Assembly (NCBI GenBank): GCA_017163975.1
Contig: JAFFSR010000218.1
Location: forward strand, 9,551,501 to 9,615,500
Direction: 5' to 3'
Length of the DNA: 64,000 nucleotides
Origin: Anastatus disparis
Taxonomy: Eukaryota > Arthropoda > Insecta > Hymenoptera > Eupelmidae
Under the pieces are notes generated by a model, which saw only the letters and a program-made list of their open reading frames with translations, was not told the DNA's origin and made no database searches. Shown piece after piece: positions 1 through 11,436 of this stretch. Numbering within the stretch: position 1 is the first letter of the stretch; every line of letters begins with the position of its first letter. The position numbers and the translations under genes were made by a program.

Positions 1-959
1 CATACATTACATACATTAAATTAATTAAAAAATTTTTAACATTAACGAAATGTTTTGGAGTTAAAATGGAAAAATTAAGAGAGCTAGTTATATATTTATG
101 TGCAGACAATCTGAAATTCTTCGTATTGATCAGTTAATTAAAAAGTGATCAAATATTTATTGCATTGAACTTTTATTCGCAAAAAACATTTATCTTGAAA
201 CACCATTTTACAAATTCTTTGAATCAATTTATTATTCCACAAAATATCGTTAATTTGTTGAAAATTTTTGTTATGAACATAAAAATGTATTTATTTTTAT
301 TTTGTATTTGCAGAGTATTCGAAAAGATAAAAAATATTATTTTTATCGAACAGTTATTCATGATAGTTACTATTGAACCCATTACTTTGAGATAATAAAA
401 TTGAAAAAAAAAAAAAATTTATAAGTATCCAATTCTCTTTTTAAATTTTGCTTAAGGCTATATTGATATAATAATAGGGTCTTCATTGAATCTGGACAAT
501 ACTTAGTCCATCTAATCAGTAATTTAAGAAGCATATTTTTAACGAATGTATCATAAAAATTTATTAAACGTTTCCAAAATCTTTTTTTGAAATAAATTTT
601 TTATTTTATTTAAAAAAATTAAAGCAAATAAAAAACGGATACAAAAATAGAAAGTTATTAAGGATTAAATTCGAAGTAAAAAAAAAAAATAAATTCACTT
701 ATTTCTTGCAGTCTTGACGAAATTTAAAATAATAAACTTTGCGTGACAAGTATATATAGTATAAACCAATATAAAACGAAGAAGAAGAAAAAAAGTCACA
801 AGAAGTCTGAACAAAAAAAGATTGAAAAGGCACTTTTGTTAAAGAGCGCGATTGCCGAGAGACTTTTAGCTTGCTACAGAAAAGAGAGATAAAAAGAGAA
901 GAAGAAGAAATACGGTAAAGAAGAAATAAGAAAGAGAAATAAAGAGGGGGGGAGGGGGT
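1..959. other. AT-rich upstream spacer, no gene seen
   Basis: This stretch is A/T-rich with many poly-A and poly-T runs. The longest open frame (165-395, 76 codons) is made of low-complexity hydrophobic and lysine/asparagine codons and has no recognisable domain. From about 780 it becomes purine-rich (GAAGAAG, AAAGAGA). I see no exon, RNA gene or transposon here. It may hold distal bap regulatory sequence. Confidence 0.5.
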
Positions 960-1879
960 TAAAAAGCATTAAAAAGCTTTTTATATAAAAGCCCTCTCGC
1001 GGCAAGTCCCACTTCTATAACGTAAAAGCTCTCTGCGCGCAAGCTCTAACCAAGTCCATCATTGGTAAGAGCCCGGAGCAAAGCGACGATTGGTTATAGT
1101 GGGCGGAGGCTTTAAAAGTTCTTTACTAACCTAACCTATTAAAATACTTAAGCTCCGCCCACTTATATACGCTTTTAGTATAGTTCAAATCCAAGCAAAA
1201 TAAGCTTTATTCTTTTTTCTTTCTTTCTTTTTCCTCTACGGCTTCTTCTATTATTCATCTCTTTCTCGCTCACTCTGGTCTACAGCCTTTTAAAAGTTAT
1301 AGGTTAAAGGATGATGATGAAGAAGAAGATGATGAAGGAGAAGAAGAAGAAGATAAAGTGGAGGGGTAGAGGATACCAAAGTGCTACTGTTACAGTAACA
1401 GCTACGCTATAGAGGTTCGGTATACTAATTTGAAAAAGGAACGATGGCTCATAGGAATGGTGCGTCCGTCTATGTCTCTATGTATATGTGCGGCGCAAGC
1501 ACACACTTGAAAAGAGAGGCGCACTCGTTTTATAACTAAAACTGACTGTGCAATGTGCCTGTGACTTTTCGTTCTATCGTTTCATTTGTAACGTATTAAC
1601 GTTCGTGGGTGCTTCTAGTATTATTAAGGTGCGTGATATGGATTATTACGCATTGTGGTAAATTTGTGCGCGATATTACACGTGTGCTAAAAGTGACTAT
1701 TTATTTACTTTGTTTTAGCTAACACTATTATTAATAAATATTTGAAAAAACTTACAAAATGTTACAAATAATGTTGGTTATTCGATCAGTGAGGATTTAT
1801 CAATGAATACTTTAGTTACTAATGTTATGAAAAAACTTTTGCGTTCGAAAATAATCAGTGAATAAATATAAACAATAAG
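960..1879 (+). promoter_or_regulatory. bap 5' flank, candidate promoter and leader
   Basis: This is the 900 bp before the bap start codon and is richer in G/C than its surroundings. A TATA-like TATATAAA lies at 982-989. Two ATTGG (inverted CCAAT) motifs lie near 1060 and 1088. A pair of GGGCGGAG GC-box-like motifs in opposite orientation follows at 1094-1167. The leader close to the start contains short upstream ATGs (for example near 1803), and an in-frame TGA at 1859-1861 precedes the chosen ATG. The transcription start is not resolvable from sequence; a start about 30 bp after the TATA-like box is only one possibility, and an unseen leader intron could exist. Confidence 0.35.
1094..1167. 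promoter_or_regulatory. Inverted GC-box pair upstream of bap
   Basis: The left arm TATAGTGGGCGGAGGCTTT (about 1096-1114) is mirrored by TTAAGCTCCGCCCACTTATA at 1148-1167. The two are near-complementary over about 19 bp with one or two indels, about 33 bp apart. Each arm contains GTGGGCGGAG, the type of site bound by Sp/KLF or EGR zinc fingers. The pair could form a stem or be two opposed binding sites of the bap promoter. The binding is inference. Confidence 0.4.
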
Positions 1880-2330
1880 ATGGAAGAAACAATGCGTAGA
1901 AATGCGTCAATGTCACCAAAAACTAGTCAGCCAACACCGTTCAGTATTGCCGATATATTAAGTCGAAGAAGTTCAGCATCATCGCCAGAGCAAAATCACG
2001 AAATTGAAGACAGGAGAAAACTCGGGAGATTGTTTACGAAAAATGAATTTTTCGAAGGTTACCGCGCTGAGCACGAAGCTAGAATCAATCAATTCCTCAG
2101 GCTTCCATCGCCTGATCTGAATATGGTCAAAGAGCTCGATATGCTAAGAAGAAATCTCGTGCAAGCGAATCTAGCAAATTTTTCAAATTTACAAACTATC
2201 GATCAAGCGACTTTTAAACCAATCGAAGATATAAATACGACTAATTATCATAGAAATTCAACCAAAGATCTAAAACTGCATCAACGACAGCAAGATGAGG
2301 CACTGGATATGAGTAAAAGTAAATACCTTG
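1880..2330 (+). CDS. bap: bap coding exon 1 (TN/EH1 motif)
   Basis: This exon gives 150 codons plus one base. The TN motif lies near the N-terminus (residues 19-28), followed by serine- and arginine-rich sequence, then a charged, likely helical stretch ([18 protein letters not shown]) of unknown role. The donor is CTTG|GTGAGA at 2330/2331, phase 1. Reading through the donor stops at TAG 2357-2359, so intron retention would make a 159-residue protein with the repressor motif and no homeodomain. The stretch [11 protein letters not shown] at the exon end joins to DDMDDEL of exon 2. Confidence 0.92.
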
Positions 2331-3686
2331 GTGAGAATGATAAAGTTAAAATTAATTAGTTTAAAATTAAATTTTTCGTTTATATAATCTTAGTATAAAT
2401 TTCCTGTGTGTAAAATACCTTTCAAAAATATTAAAATAGGTGAATATAAATCGGAAAGAGAACAGATTAAAACAGCTGAACGTTATTTTAGTAGCATAAG
2501 TATCCACTTGACTGGGCAGACGTCACAAGTACTTAAGCCTTACCACACTTTGTACACTTGTTCAGACTAGATCAACCATTACTTATTCTTCTTCTTCATC
2601 TTCTTTATAATGATTAAAAGCCTTTTTAGATGTTCTTCGTTAATTCAAACGCATTTAGATTATGTAGGATGTAATATTAATCAAAAGTCTTTGATCAACT
2701 TTTTTCTACTAATTGTGTCTACTTTAAGTACAATAAATTCAATTTTTTTATTTAAATCATCAAATTAATTGTTATTGAATGCAATTTTTGTATTAAACAA
2801 TTTAACCAAATATTTTTATTATGAAATAGTATGCTTGATCGAAAATTTCAAGTGCCAAGAGCTAAAAGTAATCGATCAGCTCGAATTACATTGGAAAAGA
2901 GAGATTCTAACTTCGGTAAACATATCCACCCCCATTGAGTGAACTTCCTGTAGGAGAGAATCAATCTTACCCTAATAGTATATAAATCCATATACTATAA
3001 GTTAAATAGCCACACTTAATATGTTTACAGAACCTTATCCATTTAATTCAATGATAAAATAAAGTGTTTGTCTATTACTCATTAAAGAAAATATGTTTTT
3101 AAAGAAATTTTTAAAAAATGGTATATATTTTTGAATAAATGAAGAAAAATGTATATTCATTACAAATTAAAGCGACGTGATGTAGAATTTTTGCGAGCAG
3201 GTAAATAAAATTGATGGGAAATAATCGTAACACGTGTATATTATAATAGCGAATGGCAATTAACTAATGCGTTTTCTCGCGTTTGGCGCCTACGTGGCCA
3301 CAAAAGAAAGCTGGCAACGAGTTGGCACCAATTCAAAGCCAGATAGCACTCAGAAAATTGCTAGTTCTTTCTTGCTTTCTTGTTTCTTCTTCCTTTTTTT
3401 CTTCTTTCTTTCTTTTTTTTCTTTTTTGTTATTCGATCGTCAAGGACCTTAGCTTAGACTCAAAAGGCCACTCAATGTTAGCGTTTCCGTGATTTGCAAA
3501 AAAAATCTTATTTCTTTAAATACGTGTGTACTTTTCATATTATGGATTAGTCGATGCTTTTTTGCTTGATCATAGTGGAAGCTTTGTTATGATAAATAAA
3601 TGACTTTAAAAATGATATACAAATGTAGTTTGAGACAGTAGAAAGCGAATAAAATTACTTTTAGAAACTGTTTGTACCTTTATATG

Positions 3687-3724
<38 letters not shown>

Positions 3725-6700
3725 CGTACGTAAACATTCATAACTTGAAACTGCTTAACCAATTTTTATTCTTAGTGGCTTATTTATTTATTCAATAAAA
3801 TGTCGGTCGAGACTTAAATTTTTGGTTTGGTTTATACTTTTTGTTTTAGATCGATTTAGTTATTTTAAAAGATTTTTTGTTATGATTTTTTTGCGTTTAA
3901 ACATTGATTTTATGGAATATATACTAATGTATTTGAAAGAATTCGCTTTTTTATGTAAAGGAAAATGCACCGAAATTAATTATATCGAAATAAATATCCA
4001 AGTAAATTTTAATTAATGTTTCGTTTAACTAAATTTCGAAGCTTTTATTTGGAAAAATTTAATAAGTTGGATTTATTTTAAAAATATTAATTTCTTTTAC
4101 TGCAAGATAATTAAAATAAATGTAAAGAAATCGATCTGAAAATCTTTAGAATGTTAGCTTTTTTTAAACCTTTCTATTTCATCGATGACTTAAAATTTTT
4201 TTTATCATAGAGGGTTCATAATCTCATTTTTTATTAATGTTTAAAATAAACAGAATTGTCTGATATCTATAATTTAATTACATAAATTTTAATAATATAT
4301 CAATGGTTCTAAAAACTGATTTTTTTATGATTAATGATGATTTAATTTCTTTAATTTGAATTTAAATTTTTAAAATATAAAATTTTCAATATTGGTTGCA
4401 GTATACGCGAAAAAAGTAATTTTTTTAAATTTAAAGTTGAAATATAAAATGTATCATATTCATCTTTATACGATTTCTGTTGTATTTATTAACTTAAACA
4501 AGTAATAATATTCAATAATATTTTCAATCAATTATTCATCTGTAATAAAAAGAATAAGTTAAAAAAGTTATAAAAAATATTTTATTAAAATAATAAAAAT
4601 ATTTTATTTTCTTAATAAATTAATAGTAATTTCTTTTGTTGATAAAGCTTTTTTTAAAACTTATTTTTCTTGATTGTTTCGATGACTTGATGAATTTTAT
4701 AAAAACTTACTTTTTTACCATTTCATGTTCAAACTACAGAACAAAATGCAATTAAGTAATCCGACTCTATTAGAATCGAAGTTTCGATATGTTTGACAAG
4801 AGAAGAGCGCTTGACGCGCATTGACTATTGGGAGTGACGAAATGACTTTAACTCCTATTAAGTGTTTAAAAATAAAGTATTAATAATTCGGTTATAAATC
4901 TTTCCAAAATTCTCATGATAATTATAAATGTAAAAAATTATATAAATTAAAAACAAAATTTCATATTTAAAAAATCAAAAAATTTTAATTAAACTTTAGG
5001 ATTTACTCATTGAAAACCTTTTCTTCAAGACAGTAATAAATTTTGTTTTCACAACACACATAGTCTTCTCTAATACGGCCTATAATAATAGCGTTGTTTA
5101 TTTTCAAATGACACATTGATTGTACATAAGAGCTCGTCGAGTCCATAAAACAATCATCTACAATGATTCTAATTGTTCGGAACGAAAAAACGAGTTGAAG
5201 AGTAAAGAAATGAAAGATAGTAGTTAATAGTTAGTTTCTGTACAGACTAAACGTTTTAGTTGAAATTCGATGAGATTCTGTGAGCCTGAAAATGTAACAA
5301 GTCAAACTGTTAAAATCTCCCGAACAAAGTTTATTCTTAAAGAAAAACCGCCTTTATTTTAACGCTGCTTATATACATGCGTACGTAAAAAAAGAAAGAA
5401 AAAAGAGAGAGAGAAAGCCATGTGCATTTTGGAATTGTATGTAGATATATACGTTCAATATGTTATATATACATGGTTTTAAGCTGGCTGTACACTAAAG
5501 GAACGGGGGAAATTACCGAGTAACGAAAGGGTAAACAAATTGGAGTAGGCTAACTACGGCACGTGTTAATGTTTGAGCGATACATCAAAAGCTTAAAGAA
5601 ATTTCTCTCTCTCTATTTTTTTCTTCAATTTTTTTTTAAATTTTGTTAGCTACATGTGCTTATATGATTGCTTTCATATTTGTCCTTCGCTTATTTCATC
5701 TCTATCATCTTTAAACCTCTGATGTGGCGTTATTGGATATGTGCATTTCCGTAAACTTTGTTACATTTGAGGCAAAATTTAATGGCAAAAAAATATTTTT
5801 AATTCAATTTGAATTATAGATGCGAGCTGTTTTAGGTTTAATTGACATTTATAAATAGTAAATTAATTATTTAATCTGGTATCATCTTAAAAAATATTTG
5901 TCAATTATCTTCTTATTAAAAATACAATAATCAAAACTAGCCCTTTAAAACCGAGACCATAAAAAAGATGAAAAATATTGATCAAATTACTTGGAAAATA
6001 TGTTTTGGCCTTCAACTGATTGATTTCTGCAATTTATACTTATTTCTTATCTTTGAAATTTGCTCGGTTGTCAATGTATTAAAACTATTTTAGGCCTCCG
6101 TAACGAGATCGGAAATAATCGACTTTGATCTAATTGAAGTATTTAATGTCATATTTTATTTATATCATTAAAAAATTGAAATAAAAAACAAAAACTTCAA
6201 TGTAGCATATTTACAAAAGGTTAAATACTTCAAAATTTTTTTTATAATTCTATGCCCAAGATTAATACACAAAATAACTCTGTACTAAATAATATAACGA
6301 TCTAAATATATACGAAAAAATTTTTCACGATTACAGATGACATGGACGATGAACTCTTTGAAGCACAGTGTCACGGACAAAATATGTCAGGACGAAAAAA
6401 GCGTAGCAGAGCTGCTTTCTCTCATGCTCAGGTCTACGAGCTCGAAAGAAGATTCGCGGCGCAAAAATATCTTTCAGGTCCAGAGAGAGCTGATTTGGCA
6501 AGGGGACTTAAGCTCACCGAGACTCAGGTCAAGATTTGGTTTCAAAATAGACGGTAAGATAAATTTAAAGCTGTTAAGCTTTTATTTAAGAATCTGTTTT
6601 AATTTTTTAATTAAGTAATGTTATTGGTTTTTTATTGAATAATTATATTTATTTATTTTGTGACGTGAAAAGCCAAAAAGAAATTCTTTGAAAAATTTTC

Positions 6701-7348
6701 GTTATTTATATTTTTGTCTCGTATTAATTAAAAAAAAACTTCAAAATTATAGCAAAATGATTTCAATGATTTTTAAAAAGCAAAACTCTTTTAAAATAAC
6801 TTATTTCAATTCATTCAAATTAGTTCTGATCATCGAATGATTTTAATGATACTTGGGCTAAAATCTCTTCAAAAACAAAATTTTTTAAAATTCTAACCAA
6901 TACTTTAAAAAATGTAAATAAAAATGTATTAAAATTTATCTTGAAAAATTAAATAACAAAAAAAAACTACTTTTCAAATTTTAGTTACAAAACGAAGCGA
7001 CGTCAGCAGCAAGAGCTCGGTGCCCTGGTCAATTCAAACGCAGCACGGCGTGTAGCAGTTCGTGTACTCGTTCACCCAGACGAACAACAAATTCACGGTT
7101 TAACACCTGCAGCAGCCCTTAGATCAAACGCATCAAATTTATCTGGTGCAATAAATTCAACATCATCTGGTAAAGCTACAGTAGGTTTTCCATATTACTG
7201 TTTACCGTATCATCCGTTATTGTGTGCACCACCGCCACCAGCACCACCGGCAGCACCGCCAACTTTGACTCTCAATCACCAGATGCATCCACCACCGTCG
7301 GCCGAAAATAGGCCCGATGGAACGAAAATTGATAACGAAAAAATTTGA
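1880..7348 (+). CDS. bap: Bagpipe / Nkx3-type NK homeobox protein (3 exons)
   Basis: Spliced CDS join(1880..2330, 6337..6553, 6985..7348): 451+217+364 = 1032 nt, 343 residues plus stop. It encodes a nuclear transcription factor; in Drosophila bagpipe specifies visceral (gut muscle) mesoderm downstream of Tinman and Dpp. Seen here: a TN/EH1 Groucho-binding-type motif [10 protein letters not shown] at residues 19-28, an acidic DDMDDE at 151-156, and a homeodomain at 171-230 with F8, L16, W48, F49, N51 and R53, and the NK-class Tyr54. After it come RRVAVRVLV (244-252), matching the motif following NK3 homeodomains, and a proline-rich stretch at 305-315. The helix-3 sequence [18 protein letters not shown] is typical of NK3. 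The start is the first ATG after an in-frame TGA at 1859-1861. All junctions are GT/AG and keep frame. Identity as bap rather than another NK gene is strong, because the N-terminal arm [13 protein letters not shown] and LSGPER are bagpipe/Nkx3 signatures. Confidence 0.95.
2472..2567 (+). promoter_or_regulatory. Candidate Tinman/Smad-type enhancer core in bap intron 1
   Basis: About 140 bp inside the donor lie an E-box CAGCTG (2472-2477), CCACTTGA (2504-2511, reverse complement TCAAGTGG, the classical Tinman/NK site), CAGAC (2517-2521, Smad-box type), CACTTG (2555-2560) and CAGAC (2563-2567). The two NK-like sites are each within 10 bp of a Smad-like box. In Drosophila, bap visceral-mesoderm expression needs Tinman together with Mad/Medea sites. 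The motifs are seen; their use is inference, and such short motifs can occur by chance. Confidence 0.35.
3689..3722. repeat. (TG)n microsatellite in bap intron 1
   Basis: An uninterrupted run of 17 TG dinucleotides, preceded by TATATGCA. It can adopt Z-DNA or be length-polymorphic. No other role is visible. Confidence 0.95.
6337..6553 (+). CDS. bap: bap coding exon 2 (homeodomain residues 1-53)
   Basis: The acceptor is CGATTACAG|ATGACATG. The exon base pair AT completes the split codon GAT (Asp151). It codes for an acidic linker and the homeodomain up to Arg53. The donor CG|GTAAGA at 6553/6554 splits the Arg53 codon in phase 2. Read-through gives CGG TAA at once, so an unspliced message would end within the recognition helix, before Tyr54. 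Confidence 0.93.
6554..6984 (+). other. bap: bap intron 2, inside the homeodomain
   Basis: A 431 bp A/T-rich intron with GTAAGA donor and a pyrimidine-poor acceptor ending TTTTAG. It interrupts the homeobox at codon 53. No further feature is seen. Confidence 0.88.
6985..7348 (+). CDS. bap: bap coding exon 3 (homeodomain end, NK3 motif, Pro-rich tail)
   Basis: This exon starts with T, which completes the Arg53 codon, then YKTKRRQ, finishing the homeodomain. It continues with RRVAVRVLV, a serine/asparagine-rich linker, an aromatic patch [11 protein letters not shown] (290-300) and a proline/alanine run, and ends in NEKI then TGA at 7346-7348. It was not flagged as an open frame with its own start because it begins mid-codon; I recovered it by splicing exon 2 to the TTTTAG acceptor in frame. 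Confidence 0.92.
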
Positions 7349-8210
7349 ATTATTGACTATAGTTCGAAGTGAAGATTACTTACAAATATTAAATATTCAC
7401 GGACAATATGTTTTTAAAATATTTAATACTTGATAAGTGATATTATCATCTTTGGAAATATTCTTCGCTCTATTTACTTTTTTTAAAAGTAAGAAAGAGC
7501 AAAAAGTTTACTAGGTATAATGTTTAGGATAACATATTGTTAAAAGAGCAAAGTAATTTCGTAAAAATTTTTGTTTCTCATCAGTTCAGCAATAATTTTT
7601 ATGAGAATGTATCTTCATGTAGATATCATCATATCTATAAGTAAAACACGTTTAAAGCAATTTTAACCCAATTATTTTAATTTAAATAAAATTTACCAAA
7701 GCACGAGATCAAAGAATGTGAATATAAGATACCAAGGTTATTTTATACTTAATATTTGTGTGAAAAATTATGAATGATTATAACAGTCAACATTTTTTAC
7801 TTTCAATAATATTGAATTCTCTTTACGATTTTTCACAATGTAATGTAATGCATAATGAATAATGATAATTGTATCAATTTGTAATTTATTCTTTATTGAA
7901 CTACCAACGTTTTTTTATTATTTATTGATTTTATCCATAAATAGATTCTACTATTTTATTTAACTTATTCACTAACAAGCATATAATTATGAGCTGTTTT
8001 AAATGCGATCATTATTTTGTACCTTATTTTAGTTATGTACTGTAAGTCCATTAAAAAAGTTTTTTTTAAACTCATTTTCTTCCTTAGAAACGTTATCTTC
8101 ACAAAAAAAAAAGAAAAAAAAAGGTTAACCAAAGCTCTAATAGAGGAAATCAGTCTTGTATATTAGAATGTAAATAAATGTATAAATAAGAAAATAAATA
8201 TCTGTATAAC
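7349..8210 (+). other. bap: Probable bap 3' UTR
   Basis: A/T-rich sequence after the bap stop without an open frame of note. AATAAA hexamers occur at 8173-8178 and 8193-8198, following an A-rich stretch near 8101-8122. The true cleavage site is unknown; earlier variants such as AATAAA near 7685 are possible. Confidence 0.35.
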
Positions 8211-10556
8211 AAGTGGAAAGAACGAAAATAAAAAGGAAAAAAACGAAATACGATATATTAAAAAGAATAAATTTACCGTGTACTTAATTTAGCCTTATTC
8301 CTTAAAAAGTCATAGTTTATTTGTAAAAGAGTATTTTAGTGATTTACGAGGGCACGAAAAACTTTAAAACCGTCGTCGTCTTCGACGTCGTCTTATATAA
8401 AGTAACCCAAGAGAGAAATGCGTCAACGTCTGCTTTATGAAGAAGAAGATACAAAAGTCGCCAGATGACTATGGATATATAAGATCCTAAGGAGAAAAAA
8501 AGGAGTTGACTTGTCTATATAGTTTGAGAGAAAAAAAAAGAAAAAATAATAATAAAAGAGTGAGAAAGAGATTAAAGAAGCCGGACCGCACTCTGAAAAA
8601 AAGTTCTTGTTATATAAAAGAGGAAAAGTATTGCATATACAATATTCCTTCCTCCTACCGTTTCTTCTTCTTCTTCTTTTTTTTCTTCTCACTGTAAAGT
8701 CATAAGTGTCTTTATGGCGCCCCCTCGTTGGCACAATATGGGTGGCCTTTTTACTAACGCACATCCAGAAGATATGAGATATGTTTATTCAGGAGTTACG
8801 AGATAGAATGCGCGTAAGACTATCGTAGAATTGACGAAAGGAGAAACGTTAAATTTTTGAAGAAATAAAAAAAAATATGAAGATATGAGATCTGACACTT
8901 GTCTTCTTGTAAACAGAAGAGTTTTTAACGTTCTATTAGGCTTTTCTATAAGTTTTTTGAAATATCATAAAATTTTTTCAAGTCTTTGCATGTTAATGAA
9001 AGTACAGATATATTTATTTAATTTTAATAGTTCTTAATAATTTAAGCTTCAGAAAAGAAAATTTTTTTATTGATTTTTATAATTATTTATAATTAGTTAT
9101 AATTTTAAACAGGAAGAAGTTTTAAGAAAGTATTGAAAAAATTTTTTTCCAATAGTAATTATTATTTTAATTTTTCAAAGGATCATATACATAAAAAAAA
9201 TCTGTGAGTATTTTCATCCCGTACGAACAACACCACGGGAAATTAAAGATAAATCAAACTGTTCGATATTAAACTTTTTAATAATTTTAAATGACTAGCC
9301 AAACTCATTTCTCACAATTTTACAATAAATAAAAATAAATTTTAATACGCATCAAAATAAAAATCCACTAAACTCGTTTAAGAGTATCAAATTAATCGAA
9401 CATTTTTTGCGCTACTTCAACATAAAAGTAAATACTTTAAGCATGATGACTTGAAGAGCTTTCGTACGAAAAATCTAAAAAAAAAAATTAAAAAGACTCT
9501 TGAGAAAAGAAGTCTAAGATGAGTGATCGGAACGTACATAACTCGTCCGAGTCAGGGTACTTTTATACTTTTTTTTCAATCTCATTATATAGACGGTATG
9601 GAGAAAAACTTTACGGCCGCTTCTGCAGTCCATTATACCGTTTTGTTTATAACAATTTATAAACAAAGTGTTTAAAGCAGTTAATGCTTGTGTGTTCGAG
9701 GCCAGTACTACATAGCTTCGCATGCCCCTGGAGGCCTAAACAACGAATTATATAGAAGCGATATTATACGCGTAGCGTGTATACACGTACGTGGAGAATC
9801 TTTAAGAAAAAATAAAAAAGACGAAACTTTAACGACTTGTGGCTTCTTGTATTTTACATTTCTGTGGCATCGACGTAAGGAGAAACGCTTCGGAGGAAAT
9901 GAGCTTTAGGCTTTTATTGGAACACACTGAAAAGTTTGTATGATCTTTATTGTAAACAATCTTCCGATATACAACTTTAAAATTTTTTTTATTTACGCGT
10001 TTCAACTTTGCTTTTTCTTTATATAAATTTTCTAAATATTATTGATAATGAATTCGTCTTCATTTTTATTATTTAAATAATACGACTGAAACAATTTTTT
10101 TTTCGTATGCGTGAAAGATGGGATAAAATTTTTTTTATCGGTACAGAGAAAGCGTAGGAATGAAAAAAAAATTGACCCAAGAATCGATTATACTTTTAAA
10201 TTTAAATTCACGTGCTCTTGATTCGCACCGATTGTCGTAGGGTACACCTGACAAATTTCCACTTTTTTTTATTTTATTTTTTTTTCTCCTACCTCGACTG
10301 GAAATGGCTCGTAGGGTAATCGGTAATCGGCGTAAAAAAGAATAGTTACCGCTTATTCATACGTTTTCTTGGCAAAAAATAAAATATGTGGAGAATCTTT
10401 TAACGTTCTAACGGATTCTGACAGCGATTATTTTAAAGAATTCTTTGAAATGTGGTTTTTTTCAATTACGCATTTATAATCTTATGCATAAAGATTTCTA
10501 TATCAAAAAAAATGATAAGATAAAAAAAACTTATGATTAAAAAAAATATAAAATAT
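8211..10556. other. Spacer after bap, no gene seen
   Basis: A G/C-richer island at about 8340-8800 is framed by purine and pyrimidine tracts (GAAGAAG near 8440, TTCTTC near 8662) and contains the CTCF-like motif at 8717-8730. Past 8830 the sequence is A/T-rich. Open frames on both strands at 8435-8764 and 9514-9909 are composed of arginine/lysine or phenylalanine runs from simple sequence and show no domain. Confidence 0.5.
8717..8730 (-). promoter_or_regulatory. CTCF-like motif downstream of bap
   Basis: Read on the - strand the bases are CAACGAGGGGGCGC. They match 12 of 14 positions of the general CTCF consensus CCASYAGRKGGCRS, including the whole AGRKGGCRS core. It lies about 1.4 kb beyond the bap stop, where a boundary between bap and ladybird regulatory DNA would be plausible. 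The match is seen; CTCF binding and insulation are inference. Confidence 0.35.
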
Positions 10557-10932
10557 ATGAAATTTAATGCAGTTTTACGAAATTAAAACATGAAAATTAA
10601 TGTGTTTTAAACATTAGAGTGATGTTGAGATATAATTCGCATAGAAATTAATGTTTAATAGCGTAAATTTAAAACTGATTTTTATAAAAATTAATACAAT
10701 TTGCTGCATTTAACTATAGGATTGCATGAAATTTAATGCAAAAATTATATAAAATTTAATATGATTCTACAATAGAATTACAGTAAAATTTATTAATTTC
10801 ATGCAAGTAAGCATTAAATTTATGTTAATAAACATTAATTTTTCTACCTTTAATATAACTTTAACGATCGAAACACATTACATTTCATGTAAAAATTTCG
10901 ATGAAAATTACAGTACACGCATTAAATTTCAT
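10557..10932. repeat. Possible fold-back element with ATGAAATTTAATGC ends
   Basis: ATGAAATTTAATGC at 10557-10570 is exactly inverted as GCATTAAATTTCAT at 10919-10932. Between them related words (AAATTTAATGCA, TGCATTAAATT, GAAATTAATGT) recur in both orientations at least six times. This looks like a decayed fold-back or a repeat array of a 14-bp word. The A/T-rich composition makes chance similarity a real concern. A similar word occurs near 13880. No coding capacity: the open frame at 10801-11031 is low-complexity. Confidence 0.35.
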
Positions 10933-11354
10933 GTCCTTTTTAAAAGTGTATGTAGCATTAAAATTAGTAATAAAACTTTAAATAAATTTGAGTACAAACA
11001 GATTAATCATTACCGAAGTAATCGGAAGTAAAATTATCTTTTAATTTTTTTTTTCATCCAACATTTAAATGAAAATTTAAAGCAAGCTTCTATAGAAAAC
11101 GAAACGAAGCGAAATGAGAAGTAAATGAGGAAAGTGTACTGCGTTAAAATGAGAAGCCGGAAAAGGAAAGAAAGAAAAAGAGAAATGAAGGAGTGAGTTT
11201 TGTGTTACCAAAGTAACGAGAGATAAAGAGAGAGAGAGGTAGAAAGATAAAGAGATAAAGAAAAGAGAGGAAAAAGGGATGAAAACCATTAACAGCTAAT
11301 GAAAATTAGCTTCTGTCGCTTGATTGAACGACAAATTGTTCCTTTTTCTTTTTT

Positions 11355-11436
<82 letters not shown>

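Larger units (their letters stand above)
2331..6336 (+). other. bap: bap intron 1
   Basis: This is a 4006 bp intron bounded by GTGAGA and TTACAG. Apart from the motif cluster at 2472-2567 it holds a (TG)n run at 3689-3722, poly-pyrimidine tracts near 3360-3430, a CT/GA patch near 5400-5610, and otherwise A/T-rich sequence. Short open frames here (for example 3267-3452, 3822-4016) are low-complexity and lack any domain. Confidence 0.85.

Noticed and set aside
1127..1139. Telomere-like CTAACCTAACCTA upstream of bap
   Set aside because: Only two to three partial units; no array, so not a telomeric insertion.
6337..6618. 93-codon frame beginning [11 protein letters not shown]
   Set aside because: Out-of-frame reading of bap exon 2; the homeodomain is in the frame with MDDELFEAQ.
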